Assembly: GCA_963837395.1 (NCBI GenBank)
Contig: CAWINI010000004.1
Location: forward strand, 620,001 to 684,000
Length of the DNA stretch: 64,000 nt
Reading direction: 5' to 3'
Source: CAVZQN01 sp963837395
GTDB lineage: Bacteria > Acidobacteriota > HRBIN11 > JAKEFK01
Shown: positions 39,594 through 48,916 of the stretch, piece by piece
Numbering within the stretch: position 1 is the first letter of the stretch
Layout: the number at the start of each line of letters is the position of its first letter
Notes under the pieces: model-generated
What the model saw: only the letters and a program-made list of their open reading frames with translations
What the model was told of the DNA's origin: nothing
Database searches by the model: none
Translations under genes and position numbers: made by a program

Positions 39594-42014
39594 ATGGATC
39601 AATTCATTCAAGACATTCGATATGCAATCAGGATGATGTTCAAGAATCCTGGATTCACGTTAGTAGCTTTGATAACCCTTGCTTTAGGTATCGGAGCCAA
39701 TACTGCAATTTTTAGTCTTGTGAATGGTTTACTGTTGCGTCCGCTTCCGTATGGAACTCCGGAGCGCATTGTAATGGTGTGGCAAGATTATTCGCGCCGT
39801 AGCGGAGTAGAACGCGAATGGACATCCGCCGATACATTTTTTGATTGGCGCGATCAGAATCATGTGTTCGAAGGAATATCAGTCATAGATGCATGGCTTC
39901 CCACAATATCAGCCGGTGAGCCTGAACAGATTTCAGGCGCAACCGCAACATACAACATCTTTTCAGTGTTAGGAGTTTCACCTGCAATCGGCCGCACATT
40001 TGTGGCTGAAGAAGACAAACCCAATGGGCGGAAGGTTGTGATTTTAAGTGATGGACTTTGGAAGCGAAGATTTGGTGGTGATCGGAATGTAATCGGAAAA
40101 GACATTCTGATTAACGGCGAAAAATATTCGGTGATCGGTGTAATGCCGCCGCGTTTTGAATTTCCGATGGAACCAACCGCTCAAATCTGGACTCCAATAC
40201 AAGTTGACTCTACGAATTCTTGCGGGCGCGATTGCATTACCCTTCGAGCGATTGCCAGATTGAAACCGGGTGTAAGTTTAGCGCAAGCAAAGTCCGATAT
40301 GGATCTGGTTACACAAAGATTGCGGCAACAATATCCCGAACAATATCGGAATGTCGGAATCGCTTTAACTCCACTGCAGGAACAATTGACCGAAGAAATC
40401 CGACAGCCGCTTTTGGTGCTGCTTGCTGCAGTTGGTTTGGTTCTGTTAATTACATGCGCCAATGTTGCAAATCTTTTGTTGGTGCGTGCATCCGGCCGGA
40501 AATCGGAAATCGCAATCCGTTCAGCATTAGGCGCAGGAAAATCACGTTTGTCGCGGCAACTGATCACCGAAAACATGTTGCTTGCTTTGATTGGAGGCGC
40601 GCTGGGAATTTTTCTGGGTGTAATCGGAATCGATGTTTTGATCAGGCTTCTTCCGGAAGACATGCCGATCATTGGAATTCATCATGTTGGTATTGATCTA
40701 CGCGTATTGATGTTCACCCTGGGAATCTCTCTGGCCACAGGACTTATTTTCGGATTAATTCCATTACTTCAATTTAATGATCCCAAACTCGGTGAATCGT
40801 TGAAGGAAGGCGGTCGGAATCGAGTTGGAACCGGAAACAGCAAAATTCGCAGTTTGCTGGTTGTTTCTGAAGTTGCATTCGCTTTGATGTTATTAATCGG
40901 AGCGGGCTTGCTGATGAAAAGTTTCATTCAACTTTTGAATGTTAATCCGGGATTTCAACCGCAAAATGTTTTGACCATGCAATTCAACCTGCCGGATTCG
41001 CGATATCCGGAGCGAGAACAAATTTCAGCTTTTTATAGCCAACTTGTTGAAAAAGTGAAATCACTGCCAGGAGTAATCAATGCAGGAACCACTTCTGCCC
41101 TGCCCTTAGGTGGAAACTACACTGACACCTCCTTCTTGATAGAAGGTCAATCCCCTGAAAACAGAAAAGATCAAGGCATCTGGTATCAATTAATCAGCAG
41201 TGAATATCTGCAAACAATGGGAATCCGCTTGTTGAAGGGTCGATATTTCACAGATCAAGATAACTTTGATGCGCCCAGAGTTGTAATCGTTACCGAATCA
41301 TTTGCGCGCCATTATTTTCCGGATGGAAATGTAATCGGGAAAAGATTGAATTTTAATGATCCGAAAAAACCATTGTGGCGTGAGATTGTTGGAGTTGCCT
41401 CTGACGTAAAACAATTTGGTTTGAACAAAGAAAATCCAATCGCCATTTATTTTCACCAGAAACAAAGCGCGTCACCATTTGTAACGTTGGCAATTCGTAC
41501 TTCAGGAAATCCTTTAAATTTGGCCAGCGAGATCCGTTCTCAAGTGTGGTCGATCGATAAAAATCTTGCCGTATCCAATGTTCAAACCATGGAACAAGTC
41601 GTTGGAAGCACTGTGAATACACCGCGAATTACTCTGTCGCTCATCGGCGCATTTGCAACTGCCGCATTGTTGCTTGCAGCTTTAGGTTTGTACGGTGTGG
41701 TTAGTTATTCCGCAGCGCAGCGAACGAATGAAATCGGAATTCGAATGGCATTAGGCGCCGAACAGAGTGACGTTTTGAGAATGGTTGTTCGTCAAGGCAT
41801 GGCGTTAGCTGCAATTGGTGTTGCAATTGGATTGATGGGGGCATTTGCATTAACGCGTTTGATGTCGAAATTGTTGTTCGGAGTAAGTGCAACTGATCCC
41901 ATGACGTTTGTTGTAATCTCAGCTCTTCTTACTTTAATAGCGCTTGTTGCCAGCTACATTCCCGCTCACCGCGCATCAAAAATCGATCCCGTCATCGCAT
42001 TAAGATACGAATAG
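39594..42014 (+). CDS. ADOP-type duplicated-orphan ABC transporter permease 2
   Basis: An 806-residue paralogue of the preceding protein: MDQFIQDIRYAIRMMFKNPGFTLVALITLALGIGANTAIFS at the N-terminus, two PCD and two FtsX modules (RASGRKSEIAIRSALGAGKSRLSRQ and RTNEIGIRMALGAEQSDVLRM), ending DPVIALRYE. Short spacing (17 bases) implies one transcript. The two likely form a heteromeric or tandem complex with an ATPase encoded elsewhere. Confidence 0.92.
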   Translation: MDQFIQDIRYAIRMMFKNPGFTLVALITLALGIGANTAIFSLVNGLLLRPLPYGTPERIVMVWQDYSRRSGVEREWTSADTFFDWRDQNHVFEGISVIDAWLPTISAGEPEQISGATATYNIFSVLGVSPAIGRTFVAEEDKPNGRKVVILSDGLWKRRFGGDRNVIGKDILINGEKYSVIGVMPPRFEFPMEPTAQIWTPIQVDSTNSCGRDCITLRAIARLKPGVSLAQAKSDMDLVTQRLRQQYPEQYRNVGIALTPLQEQLTEEIRQPLLVLLAAVGLVLLITCANVANLLLVRASGRKSEIAIRSALGAGKSRLSRQLITENMLLALIGGALGIFLGVIGIDVLIRLLPEDMPIIGIHHVGIDLRVLMFTLGISLATGLIFGLIPLLQFNDPKLGESLKEGGRNRVGTGNSKIRSLLVVSEVAFALMLLIGAGLLMKSFIQLLNVNPGFQPQNVLTMQFNLPDSRYPEREQISAFYSQLVEKVKSLPGVINAGTTSALPLGGNYTDTSFLIEGQSPENRKDQGIWYQLISSEYLQTMGIRLLKGRYFTDQDNFDAPRVVIVTESFARHYFPDGNVIGKRLNFNDPKKPLWREIVGVASDVKQFGLNKENPIAIYFHQKQSASPFVTLAIRTSGNPLNLASEIRSQVWSIDKNLAVSNVQTMEQVVGSTVNTPRITLSLIGAFATAALLLAALGLYGVVSYSAAQRTNEIGIRMALGAEQSDVLRMVVRQGMALAAIGVAIGLMGAFALTRLMSKLLFGVSATDPMTFVVISALLTLIALVASYIPAHRASKIDPVIALRYE

Positions 42015-42026
42015 CTCAAATTAACC

Positions 42027-42060
42027 GCCGAGTCACCGAACCTACGGTTCTCCGTGACTC
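42027..42060 (+). terminator. Hairpin after the ADOP operon
   Basis: GAGTCACCGAACCTACGGTT followed by CTCCGTGACTC: arms GAGTCAC and GTGACTC pair, with an inner CCGAAC/GGTT stem. No strong T-run follows, so it may be a weak or factor-dependent terminator. Confidence 0.45.
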
Positions 42061-42113
42061 CGTGGTAAAGAGCTCTTGTTACCATGTTAGTCTTTAAAGC
42101 AGTGGAGTAGTTT

Positions 42114-42779
42114 ATGAATAAAGCTGTTATTGCATGGAGCGGTGGAAAAGATTCAGTGCTTGCGCTTCATGAAGCTCAGAAACAAATTCAAATTGAAGGT
42201 TTTATCACAACAATCACCGAAGATGATCGCATCGCGATGCATGGAATCAGCAAACAATTGATTTTTCAGCAGGCACATTCGATCGGTTATCCATTGGCCG
42301 AAGTGCAAATTCCTCAAAATTGCAGTAACGATCAATACGAATCGAGAATGACACAGGTGCTGCAGAAGTATCACGAATCAGGTATTGATTCAGTTATTTT
42401 TGGCGATTTATTTTTGGAAGACATCCGTGCATATCGTGAAGATTTTTTAAACCGCATCGGCATGAAAGGAATTTTCCCCTTATGGAAAAAAGATACATCA
42501 GTCTTAGCTAAACAATTCATTGACTCCGGTTTCCGCGCAATCATCATCTGTGTGGATACACAAGCTTTATCGAAAGAATTTGCCGGCCGTAATTTTGATT
42601 ACGAATTATTGAAAGATCTTCCGCAAAATGTTGATCCTTGCGGTGAGAACGGCGAGTTTCATACTTTTGTTTACGATGGTCCAATTTTCTATGAGCCGTT
42701 AAAAATCGAAAGGTGCAAAAAATACTTTCAGGACAATCGGTTTTATTACTGTGATTTGCTTCTACTTAAGTCGAGTTAG
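42114..42779 (+). CDS. Dph6-related ATP pyrophosphatase (PP-loop)
   Basis: A 221-residue adenine nucleotide alpha-hydrolase. The PP-loop SGGKDS is at residues 9-14 (AWSGGKDSVLALHEA), followed by FGDLFLEDIRAYREDFL and LPQNVDPCGENGEFHTFVYDGPIF, the diphthamide-ligase-type signature GExGEFHTFV. In bacteria diphthamide is absent, so the physiological substrate of this branch is unknown. A GGAG-type site precedes the ATG. Single-gene unit. Confidence 0.92.
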   Translation: MNKAVIAWSGGKDSVLALHEAQKQIQIEGFITTITEDDRIAMHGISKQLIFQQAHSIGYPLAEVQIPQNCSNDQYESRMTQVLQKYHESGIDSVIFGDLFLEDIRAYREDFLNRIGMKGIFPLWKKDTSVLAKQFIDSGFRAIIICVDTQALSKEFAGRNFDYELLKDLPQNVDPCGENGEFHTFVYDGPIFYEPLKIERCKKYFQDNRFYYCDLLLLKSS

Positions 42780-42828
42780 GGCTAAACTTGCTAATTTCAC
42801 GAGGATAAAAATACCTTCTAAATTCGTT

Positions 42829-42858
42829 TTGACAACAATCCACAATAACAATTAAAAT
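42829..42858 (+). promoter_or_regulatory. Sigma70-like promoter of the RTX-repeat gene
   Basis: TTGACA (42829-42834), 18 bases, TAAAAT (42853-42858). It lies about 200 bases before the ATG at 43056, implying a long 5' leader. Confidence 0.6.
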
Positions 42859-42886
42859 CGAATCAAACAGAGAGTGCATCCGTAAA

Positions 42887-43000
42887 GAGGACGTCTTTTC
42901 CTCATATGCTACAAGCAGGGGTCTTATGTAGCATTGAACAATCAGTACTGCAGTACGAGTGCGCGATTCCTACCAATGTAGGTAGGAGATAAAGCGATTT
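42887..43000 (+). promoter_or_regulatory. Structured 5' leader upstream of the RTX-repeat gene
   Basis: Consecutive hairpins: GAGG..CCTC (42887-42903), ATGCTACA (42906-42913) with TGTAGCAT (42927-42934), palindrome GTACTGCAGTAC, and CCTACCAATGTAGG (42969-42982). No known riboswitch class is recognised. AAGGAG at 43043 then sets the start codon. Confidence 0.5.
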
Positions 43001-43055
43001 GTTTCTGCGAAAATTGATCGCTGGCGAAAATGTCAGATAGATAAGGAGAGTAACC

Positions 43056-44765
43056 ATGGTTGATAGTGTTGGACGAAGTCGGGGTCCCGGCGGATTTGGT
43101 TCTAACGAACCGATCGTAATTAGAGGCGGTAGCGGAGATGACAAAATATCCGTTACCCCAAATCGTGGCGGAGGAGTTGATGTTACTGTGACCGATCCCT
43201 CCGGAAAATCTTCAGTGCGTAGTTTGAGCGCAGATGAAGCTTCCCGCTTAGTAATTAAAGGCGGCAAAGGTGACGATACTATTTATGTAGATCCCAGAGT
43301 CAAACAAGGGATCACAATTGATGGTGGAAGAGGTAACGACCGCATCACCGGTGGAAGCGGTAATGATCGCATCACGGGCGGCCGTGGTAATGATGTGATT
43401 TCAGGTGGACGTGGTGACGATTTTATTGATGGTGGCAAAGGAAATGATTGGATTTCCGGTGGAAGTGGAAATGACACCATCAAAGGTGGACGTGGTAATG
43501 ATGTAATTTCCGGCGGAAGCGGCAACGATCGCATTGATGGAGGCCGCGGTAATGATTTCATTTCCGGTGGAAGTGGGAATGACTCCATCAAAGGCGGCCG
43601 TGGTAATGATGTAATTTCCGGCGGAAGCGGCAGGGATAACATTGATGGTGGCCGTGGTAATGATTGGATATCCGGAGGAAGCGGAAACGATAGCATCAGA
43701 GGTGGCAGCGGTAATGATGTCATTTCTGGTGGAAGAGGAAATGATTGGATCTCTGGCGGATCTGGAAATGATCGCATCGCTGGTGGACGTGGAAACGATG
43801 TAATTTCCGGTGGATCAGGAAACGATAGCATTTCCGGTGGAAGCGGTAATGATTGGATCTCTGGCGGATCTGGAAATGATCGCATCGCTGGTGGACGTGG
43901 AAACGATGTAATTTCCGGTGGATCAGGAAACGATAGAATCTCCGGTGGAAGCGGTAATGATTGGATCTCTGGCGGATCTGGAAATGATCGCATCGCTGGT
44001 GGACGCGGAAACGATGTAATTTCCGGTGGATCAGGAAACGATAGCATCTCCGGTGGAAGCGGAAATGATTGGATCTCTGGCGGATCTGGAAATGATCGCA
44101 TCGCTGGTGGACGTGGAAGCGATGTAATTTCCGGCGGTTCAGGAAACGATAGCATTTCCGGTGGAAGTGGAAATGATTGGATCTCTGGCGGATCTGGAAA
44201 TGATCGCATCGCTGGTGGACGTGGAAACGATGTAATTTCCGGCGGTTCAGGAAACGATAGCATTTCCGGCGGAAGAGGAAATGATTGGATCTCTGGCGGA
44301 TCTGGAAATGATCGCATCGCTGGTGGACGCGGTAATGATGTAATTTCCGGCGGTTCAGGAAATGATCGTATCGCTGGCGGAAGTGGAAACGATGTGATTT
44401 CCGGTGGATCCGGAAGAGATCGCATCTCTGGCGGAAGCGGTAATGATCGCATTGCCGGTGGATCTGGCAATGACGTAATTTCCGGCGGATCAGGCAATGA
44501 TCGCATTGCCGGTGGATCTGGCAATGACGTAATTTCCGGCGGATCAGGCAATGATCGCATTGCCGGTGGAAGAGGAAATGACGTAATCGCAGGCGGCCGT
44601 GGCAACGATGTAGTTTCTGGTGGTAGCGGCAACGATAGAATTGCAGGCGGATCCGGAAATGATGTACTCGATGGCGGCGCAGGTAATGACAACATTCAGG
44701 GTGATGGCGCCAACACTGCAGAGGAGCTTCTCCGGCGCCGGCGTAATACACGCCTACAGGGTTAA
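43056..44765 (+). CDS. RTX-like calcium-binding repeat protein
   Basis: A 569-residue protein. Residues 25-90 contain a short non-repetitive domain with VTVTDPSGKSSVRSLSADEASRLV; from about 90 to 550 it is almost wholly nonapeptide repeats GGxGNDxIx, the calcium-binding beta-roll of RTX proteins. From about residue 230 the repeats fall into a 36-residue higher-order unit (WISGGSGNDRIAGGRGND and onwards) repeated about six times, matching 108-base DNA repeats. No signal peptide is seen, so export would be type I, although no C-terminal secretion signal or transporter genes are visible. It ends EELLRRRRNTRLQG. Confidence 0.88.
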   Translation: MVDSVGRSRGPGGFGSNEPIVIRGGSGDDKISVTPNRGGGVDVTVTDPSGKSSVRSLSADEASRLVIKGGKGDDTIYVDPRVKQGITIDGGRGNDRITGGSGNDRITGGRGNDVISGGRGDDFIDGGKGNDWISGGSGNDTIKGGRGNDVISGGSGNDRIDGGRGNDFISGGSGNDSIKGGRGNDVISGGSGRDNIDGGRGNDWISGGSGNDSIRGGSGNDVISGGRGNDWISGGSGNDRIAGGRGNDVISGGSGNDSISGGSGNDWISGGSGNDRIAGGRGNDVISGGSGNDRISGGSGNDWISGGSGNDRIAGGRGNDVISGGSGNDSISGGSGNDWISGGSGNDRIAGGRGSDVISGGSGNDSISGGSGNDWISGGSGNDRIAGGRGNDVISGGSGNDSISGGRGNDWISGGSGNDRIAGGRGNDVISGGSGNDRIAGGSGNDVISGGSGRDRISGGSGNDRIAGGSGNDVISGGSGNDRIAGGSGNDVISGGSGNDRIAGGRGNDVIAGGRGNDVVSGGSGNDRIAGGSGNDVLDGGAGNDNIQGDGANTAEELLRRRRNTRLQG

Positions 44766-44785
44766 ACCTTAATACTGAAAATTCT

Positions 44786-44826
44786 AATTCCGGAACCATC
44801 TACGTGGTGGTTCCGGAATTTTTTTT
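44786..44826 (+). terminator. Rho-independent terminator of the RTX-repeat gene
   Basis: AATTCCGGAACCA (44786-44798) pairs perfectly with TGGTTCCGGAATT (44808-44820), a 13-bp stem with a 9-base loop, followed by a T-run (44819-44826). It lies between convergent genes. Confidence 0.9.
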
Positions 44827-44849
44827 AGCGGACTAAAGTCTGCGCTGCC

Positions 44850-47110
44850 CTATCGCTGCCAGGCGTACGAAACCTTGAAAAACACCGACCGATTCGTTCT
44901 TACTAACGCGTTAGCATCATTCACAAGACCGCTATCTCCGTATCCAATAAAAAGAACGGTTTGCCAATTTAATCGATAGCCATAAAGGATCGAACCCAAA
45001 AATGTGCCGTCCCGGCCCGGAACTTCAAATGTATATAGATCTGGATCGCGAGTGGTACTTACATATTGGCCAATCGCACGCACAAAAGATCGAGAATTGA
45101 AAACATACACTCCTTTTAATCGCGCAATCGTTGCTGTATACAATCTTCCGCTGGCTGTAAATTCATCAAGATCCAACCATTCATAGGATGCATCCGCAAC
45201 AAGCGTCAGATGATCAAATGGACGCACGGTCGCTTCAAGTGTGAGATTTGTGCCGGTGCCCACTCTGGCGTTATCAAAATCAACTGAATCTCCTGTTCGG
45301 CCTTGAAAAATGATGCGCGGTAATCGCCGCGAAGGATCGAATTGAACAAAATAACTAAGATAGCGCTGTGTTAACAGCTGATCAGCCACAAAAACCTTGT
45401 TATCGTGGAACTCAAATTGTCCCGCCAGATTTCTGCTGCCTTGCAAAAAAACTCCGGGAAAATAGTCGTGCCCCAGATCATCATTGTTTGTGAAAAAATA
45501 TTTATCTGCGGCGGCGTAAACACGAACGTAGTTAAGTAGTTTTCCAGTGGGATAAAAGCTTAAACCGCCCGAAAGCAATCCTTCGCGAAATCCGGCCTGA
45601 GGAACGAATCCCAAATCCGCGCGGAACTCATCACCAAAATCTCTGTATCGAAAACGCCAATCATAACGTTCAACGTTGTGGTCCCAGTTAATAAAGCCAG
45701 CGTGTGAACTCAATGTTTCACCATTAAACAGTGGAAAAATATTGGGTTCATTCGGATTTTCGGTGTGGCTATATAAGAACTGACCGGTGATGAAATCTGC
45801 TTCAGTTGGCCGCCATTGGGCATCAGGTCCAAATACACGATTGTGCCCCCCGCCCGAAATTTCACGATCAGTAAACATGAAGCTGCCAAACGAAAGTCCA
45901 AAGTCGCGGCGAAACCTTCCTAATGCAACGGTGGATTCGAAGTCTTGTGGTGCGAAAATAGATTCGGCCACGGCAGTACTAATAACCCGCCTCCATTATC
46001 ATCTCCTGCCAAAACTGTATATGATGTTGAACCCATCTTTCCGGTGGCACGTAATCCCCAATCAGGATCGGTGATAGTGCGAGTGTATACAAGTTGAATC
46101 GGCGAATTAAATAAATCAGATCCTTCTAAAAAGAACGGACGTTTTTCAGGAAAGAATAACGCGAACCGCTGATTGATTGCGATTTGGGGGACGTCCGCTT
46201 CCACCTGTGAAAAATCCGGACGGATGGTTGCATCGATTGCACTGTTCGCTGTTGGATTCCATTTAATATCAGCACCAATGTTGCCATCAGAATTACTGGT
46301 GAAATCCTCCCGGGAATCTGGGCGACTATGTTCATTCGAAGCAGTAGCATATGGCGCTATTACAAGATGATGAGATGATGGAAGCTGAGTAATCCCGATC
46401 AGTGGATGAGTATGACAAATGTAGCACGGCGAACCCCGATCGACCGGTGCACTATAAAATGCGTATCTGAAATCTCTGGGCCAATTTCGCCAGATCAGAA
46501 TGTTCCACGTTTGCGGATCAGTTTTCGGATAACGCAGGGTGGTTAATGGAATTCGAAATTCAGCTTGCCAACCTTCCGATGTAATTTTTGCGGCAGTGTC
46601 ATAGAAAAAATCGGGCGAAAAATCTTCGGTCTGTGTTGCATCATCAAAAATTCCATCTGCTTGAATACCGCGCGGATTCACGCGGAACTCTAACGCAGAA
46701 CGTTTGTCATTTCGCGCATCAATAAACACTGCAATGTTGTCATCAGTACCAACAACTTGATCACGTTCCACAAACGGCGCGCGAATTTTCGATGGCTCAG
46801 GATCATCCGCTTTGATTCCAATGTAGAAATAACTGTCGTCATACGCCACATATGTGATTGTTTTGATTTTCGCTGGAATGTTGTTGCCTGGAGAGGTTTC
46901 ATAAAATTTATCGATTACCAGGGCCTGCTTCCAACCCGCATCATCCAGATCGCCATCAACTTTAATCTCTGATGATGTTCGTGGAAGATTCTCCGGCGCA
47001 GGTGGAGGCGGGATGGTTTCTGCTGCATCTAAACCTGCAGCCATCAGGCTGACGAGCAAAACTGCCGCTGTTAATCTCAAAATACTGTAAATATATGAAA
47101 TTCGGTTCAT
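44850..47110 (-). pseudogene. CBM9-like / DUF5916 outer-membrane protein, frameshifted
   Basis: Frame 1 (45920-47110) has a signal peptide and a carbohydrate-binding family-9-like domain (SEIKVDGDLDDAGWKQALVIDKFYE, FYIGIKADDP), then the start of the DUF5916 barrel (FSQVEADVPQIAINQRFALFFPEKRPFFLEGSDLF). Frame 2 (44850-45971) continues SIFAPQDFESTVALGRFRRDFG to the C-terminal beta-barrel ending VSYAWQR. The frame change is around 45955-45985. Such proteins are predicted outer-membrane barrels in Acidobacteria and Bacteroidetes. Combined length (about 750 residues) is normal. Confidence 0.85.
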
Positions 47111-47236
47111 TAAAACTTCCCTTATCCCCGAAAAAAGATTACGGAAACAGAGTCAAAATAGTTCATTACTCTATTGGACGCGATAAATCAAAAAAGGTTG
47201 ACGCAACGGCCCGGATTTTGTGATTCAATTAGTGCG

Positions 47237-48862
47237 ATGCGACTTTCAATTGTTCTTGTTCTTTGCGTTGGAATCAGTACCGCACTGGTAGCTCAGCCGC
47301 GGAGCGGGATCTATTTAAGAACGAATCAAGTTGGATACTTACCATCGGAACAAAAAGTAGTTGTGGCATTGACCAGTCAAAATCTTTCTGGCCAATCTTT
47401 TCAAGTAGTAAGTTCCCAAGGAACGAATGCGTTTACCGGCGTTGTCGGGGCGGATCGAGGCAGTTACGGAAATTTCAGTCATCTGTATGAGCTGGATTTT
47501 AGTTCGTTGAAAACTTCCGGTCGCTTTACAGTTCGAATTTCCGGAGCTTCTTCCATCCCATTTAATATTGGTTCAGAAATTTACGCGCCATTAATTCCAA
47601 AGAGCCTGACTTTTTTTCGTGTGCAAAGATGCGGTAACACGGCACCTATCAAACACAAAGCCTGTCACTTAAAAGATAGTTTTGCTGCAGGAGGCTGGCA
47701 TGATGCGGGTGATTATTTGAAATTCGTAATCACCACAGCAGCCGCGGTCAACTTGATGTTGACAGCTTACGACAGACATCCCGCACCTTTTGCAGATGCA
47801 AATCACAACGGACGTCCTGATGTGCTGGATGAATCGTTGATCGGCTTGGATTGGCTTTACGGAATGTGGGATCCATCGCACGACACACTTTATTTTCAGG
47901 TTGGCGATGAAAGCGATCATGAAAAATGGCGGATGCCCGATGTTGATGATAAGAACGGTGTGGTCCGCAAAGTTTATTCATGCGCATCAGGCAAAGGTGC
48001 AAATGTTGCAGGCAAAGCTGCAGCTTCACTCGCACTAGCATCAACTATCTTGAAAGATCCGCACAAATCTTTTTCAGATCCAGCGCTTGCTGAACGATAT
48101 TTATCAGCAGCAAAACAGATTTATGATTTCGGCAAGAAGCATCCGGCAACTCAACCTGGTAATCCGTTTTATACCGAAACAAGCTGGCGTGATGATATGG
48201 CGCTAGGTGCAATTGAGCTGTATCGTGCCACACATACAGCTTCGTATTTGAATGAAGCGCGCAGTTTCGGTAAGTCTGTGCAAAATGGTTGGAGTGTGGA
48301 TTGGAGTGAAATGCATAGTCTTGCTCATTATGAGATTGGAAGAACAGATCCATCGTATCGTTCGACTGCGATTCAGTTTCTGAAGCGTGATATTGATTCG
48401 TATCAATCAAAAGCAAAACAAAATCCATTTCGCGTTACGCTCGAATCTTTTTATTGGGGATCAGCTGCAGTGATGGTTGGTCAGGCGCTGGAAATGTTGT
48501 GGTATGAAGATTTGAGTGGTGATCATAGTTATCACAATCTTGCGCAACAACAACGTGATTATGTTTTAGGCGGAAATCCATGGGGCGTCTGTTGGGTAAA
48601 TAGCGCCGGCAAGAATTGGTCGCGTCATCCACATCATCAAATTGCAGATATTACCGGGACCCAACTGATCGGATTTTGGAACGAAGGGCCGGATACGAAA
48701 TCGGATTGGATGCAATATGACATCAGATTACGAAAACAAGATGCTTATACGGATTTTCAATCCGATGCCGCGATCTATCATGATGATGTCGAAGATTACG
48801 TAACCAACGAACCTACAATTTTTGCCAACGGCTTGGGTATCGCACTGGTGTCGTGGTACTGA
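47237..48862 (+). CDS. Glycoside hydrolase family 9 protein
   Basis: A 541-residue secreted enzyme. Signal peptide 1-20 (MRLSIVLVLCVGISTALVAQ). An Ig-like CelD N-terminal module (IYLRTNQVGYLPSEQKVVVA) occupies about 25-115. The (alpha/alpha)6 GH9 domain has catalytic Asp in GGWHDAGDY (about 152-160) and the proton donor Glu in YVTNEPTIF (about Glu525), with DYVLGGNPWGVCWV and HPHH as substrate loops. The family includes endoglucanases and exo-glucosaminidases; given the glucosamine cluster nearby, either is possible. The start at 47237 gives the signal peptide. Confidence 0.93.
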   Translation: MRLSIVLVLCVGISTALVAQPRSGIYLRTNQVGYLPSEQKVVVALTSQNLSGQSFQVVSSQGTNAFTGVVGADRGSYGNFSHLYELDFSSLKTSGRFTVRISGASSIPFNIGSEIYAPLIPKSLTFFRVQRCGNTAPIKHKACHLKDSFAAGGWHDAGDYLKFVITTAAAVNLMLTAYDRHPAPFADANHNGRPDVLDESLIGLDWLYGMWDPSHDTLYFQVGDESDHEKWRMPDVDDKNGVVRKVYSCASGKGANVAGKAAASLALASTILKDPHKSFSDPALAERYLSAAKQIYDFGKKHPATQPGNPFYTETSWRDDMALGAIELYRATHTASYLNEARSFGKSVQNGWSVDWSEMHSLAHYEIGRTDPSYRSTAIQFLKRDIDSYQSKAKQNPFRVTLESFYWGSAAVMVGQALEMLWYEDLSGDHSYHNLAQQQRDYVLGGNPWGVCWVNSAGKNWSRHPHHQIADITGTQLIGFWNEGPDTKSDWMQYDIRLRKQDAYTDFQSDAAIYHDDVEDYVTNEPTIFANGLGIALVSWY

Positions 48863-48916
48863 AACTGCAGGCTAGAAGCCTGCGGTCCTGAACGCGGGCC
48901 AGAGGCCCGCGCTCCA
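48863..48916. repeat. Dispersed double-hairpin intergenic repeat (copy 2)
   Basis: CAGGCTAGAAGCCTGCGG and CGCGGGCCAGAGGCCCGCG: same architecture as copy 1 with compensated stem changes. It lies between convergent genes. Confidence 0.8.

Noticed and set aside
42887..43040. Known riboswitch upstream of the RTX-like gene
   Set aside because: I could not match the hairpins to a c-di-GMP, glycine or other class; only a structured leader is claimed.
43700..44600. Regularly spaced DNA repeats that could suggest a CRISPR array
   Set aside because: The spacing reflects 108-base coding repeats that stay in frame; the intervening sequence is also repetitive, so there are no unique spacers, and there are no cas genes.
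43283..44695. Long minus-strand frame of 470 codons opposite the RTX-like gene
   Set aside because: It is a by-product of the repetitive GGN-rich coding strand. The product is a Pro/Ser/Leu repeat with no start signal, and the plus-strand RTX reading is unmistakable.
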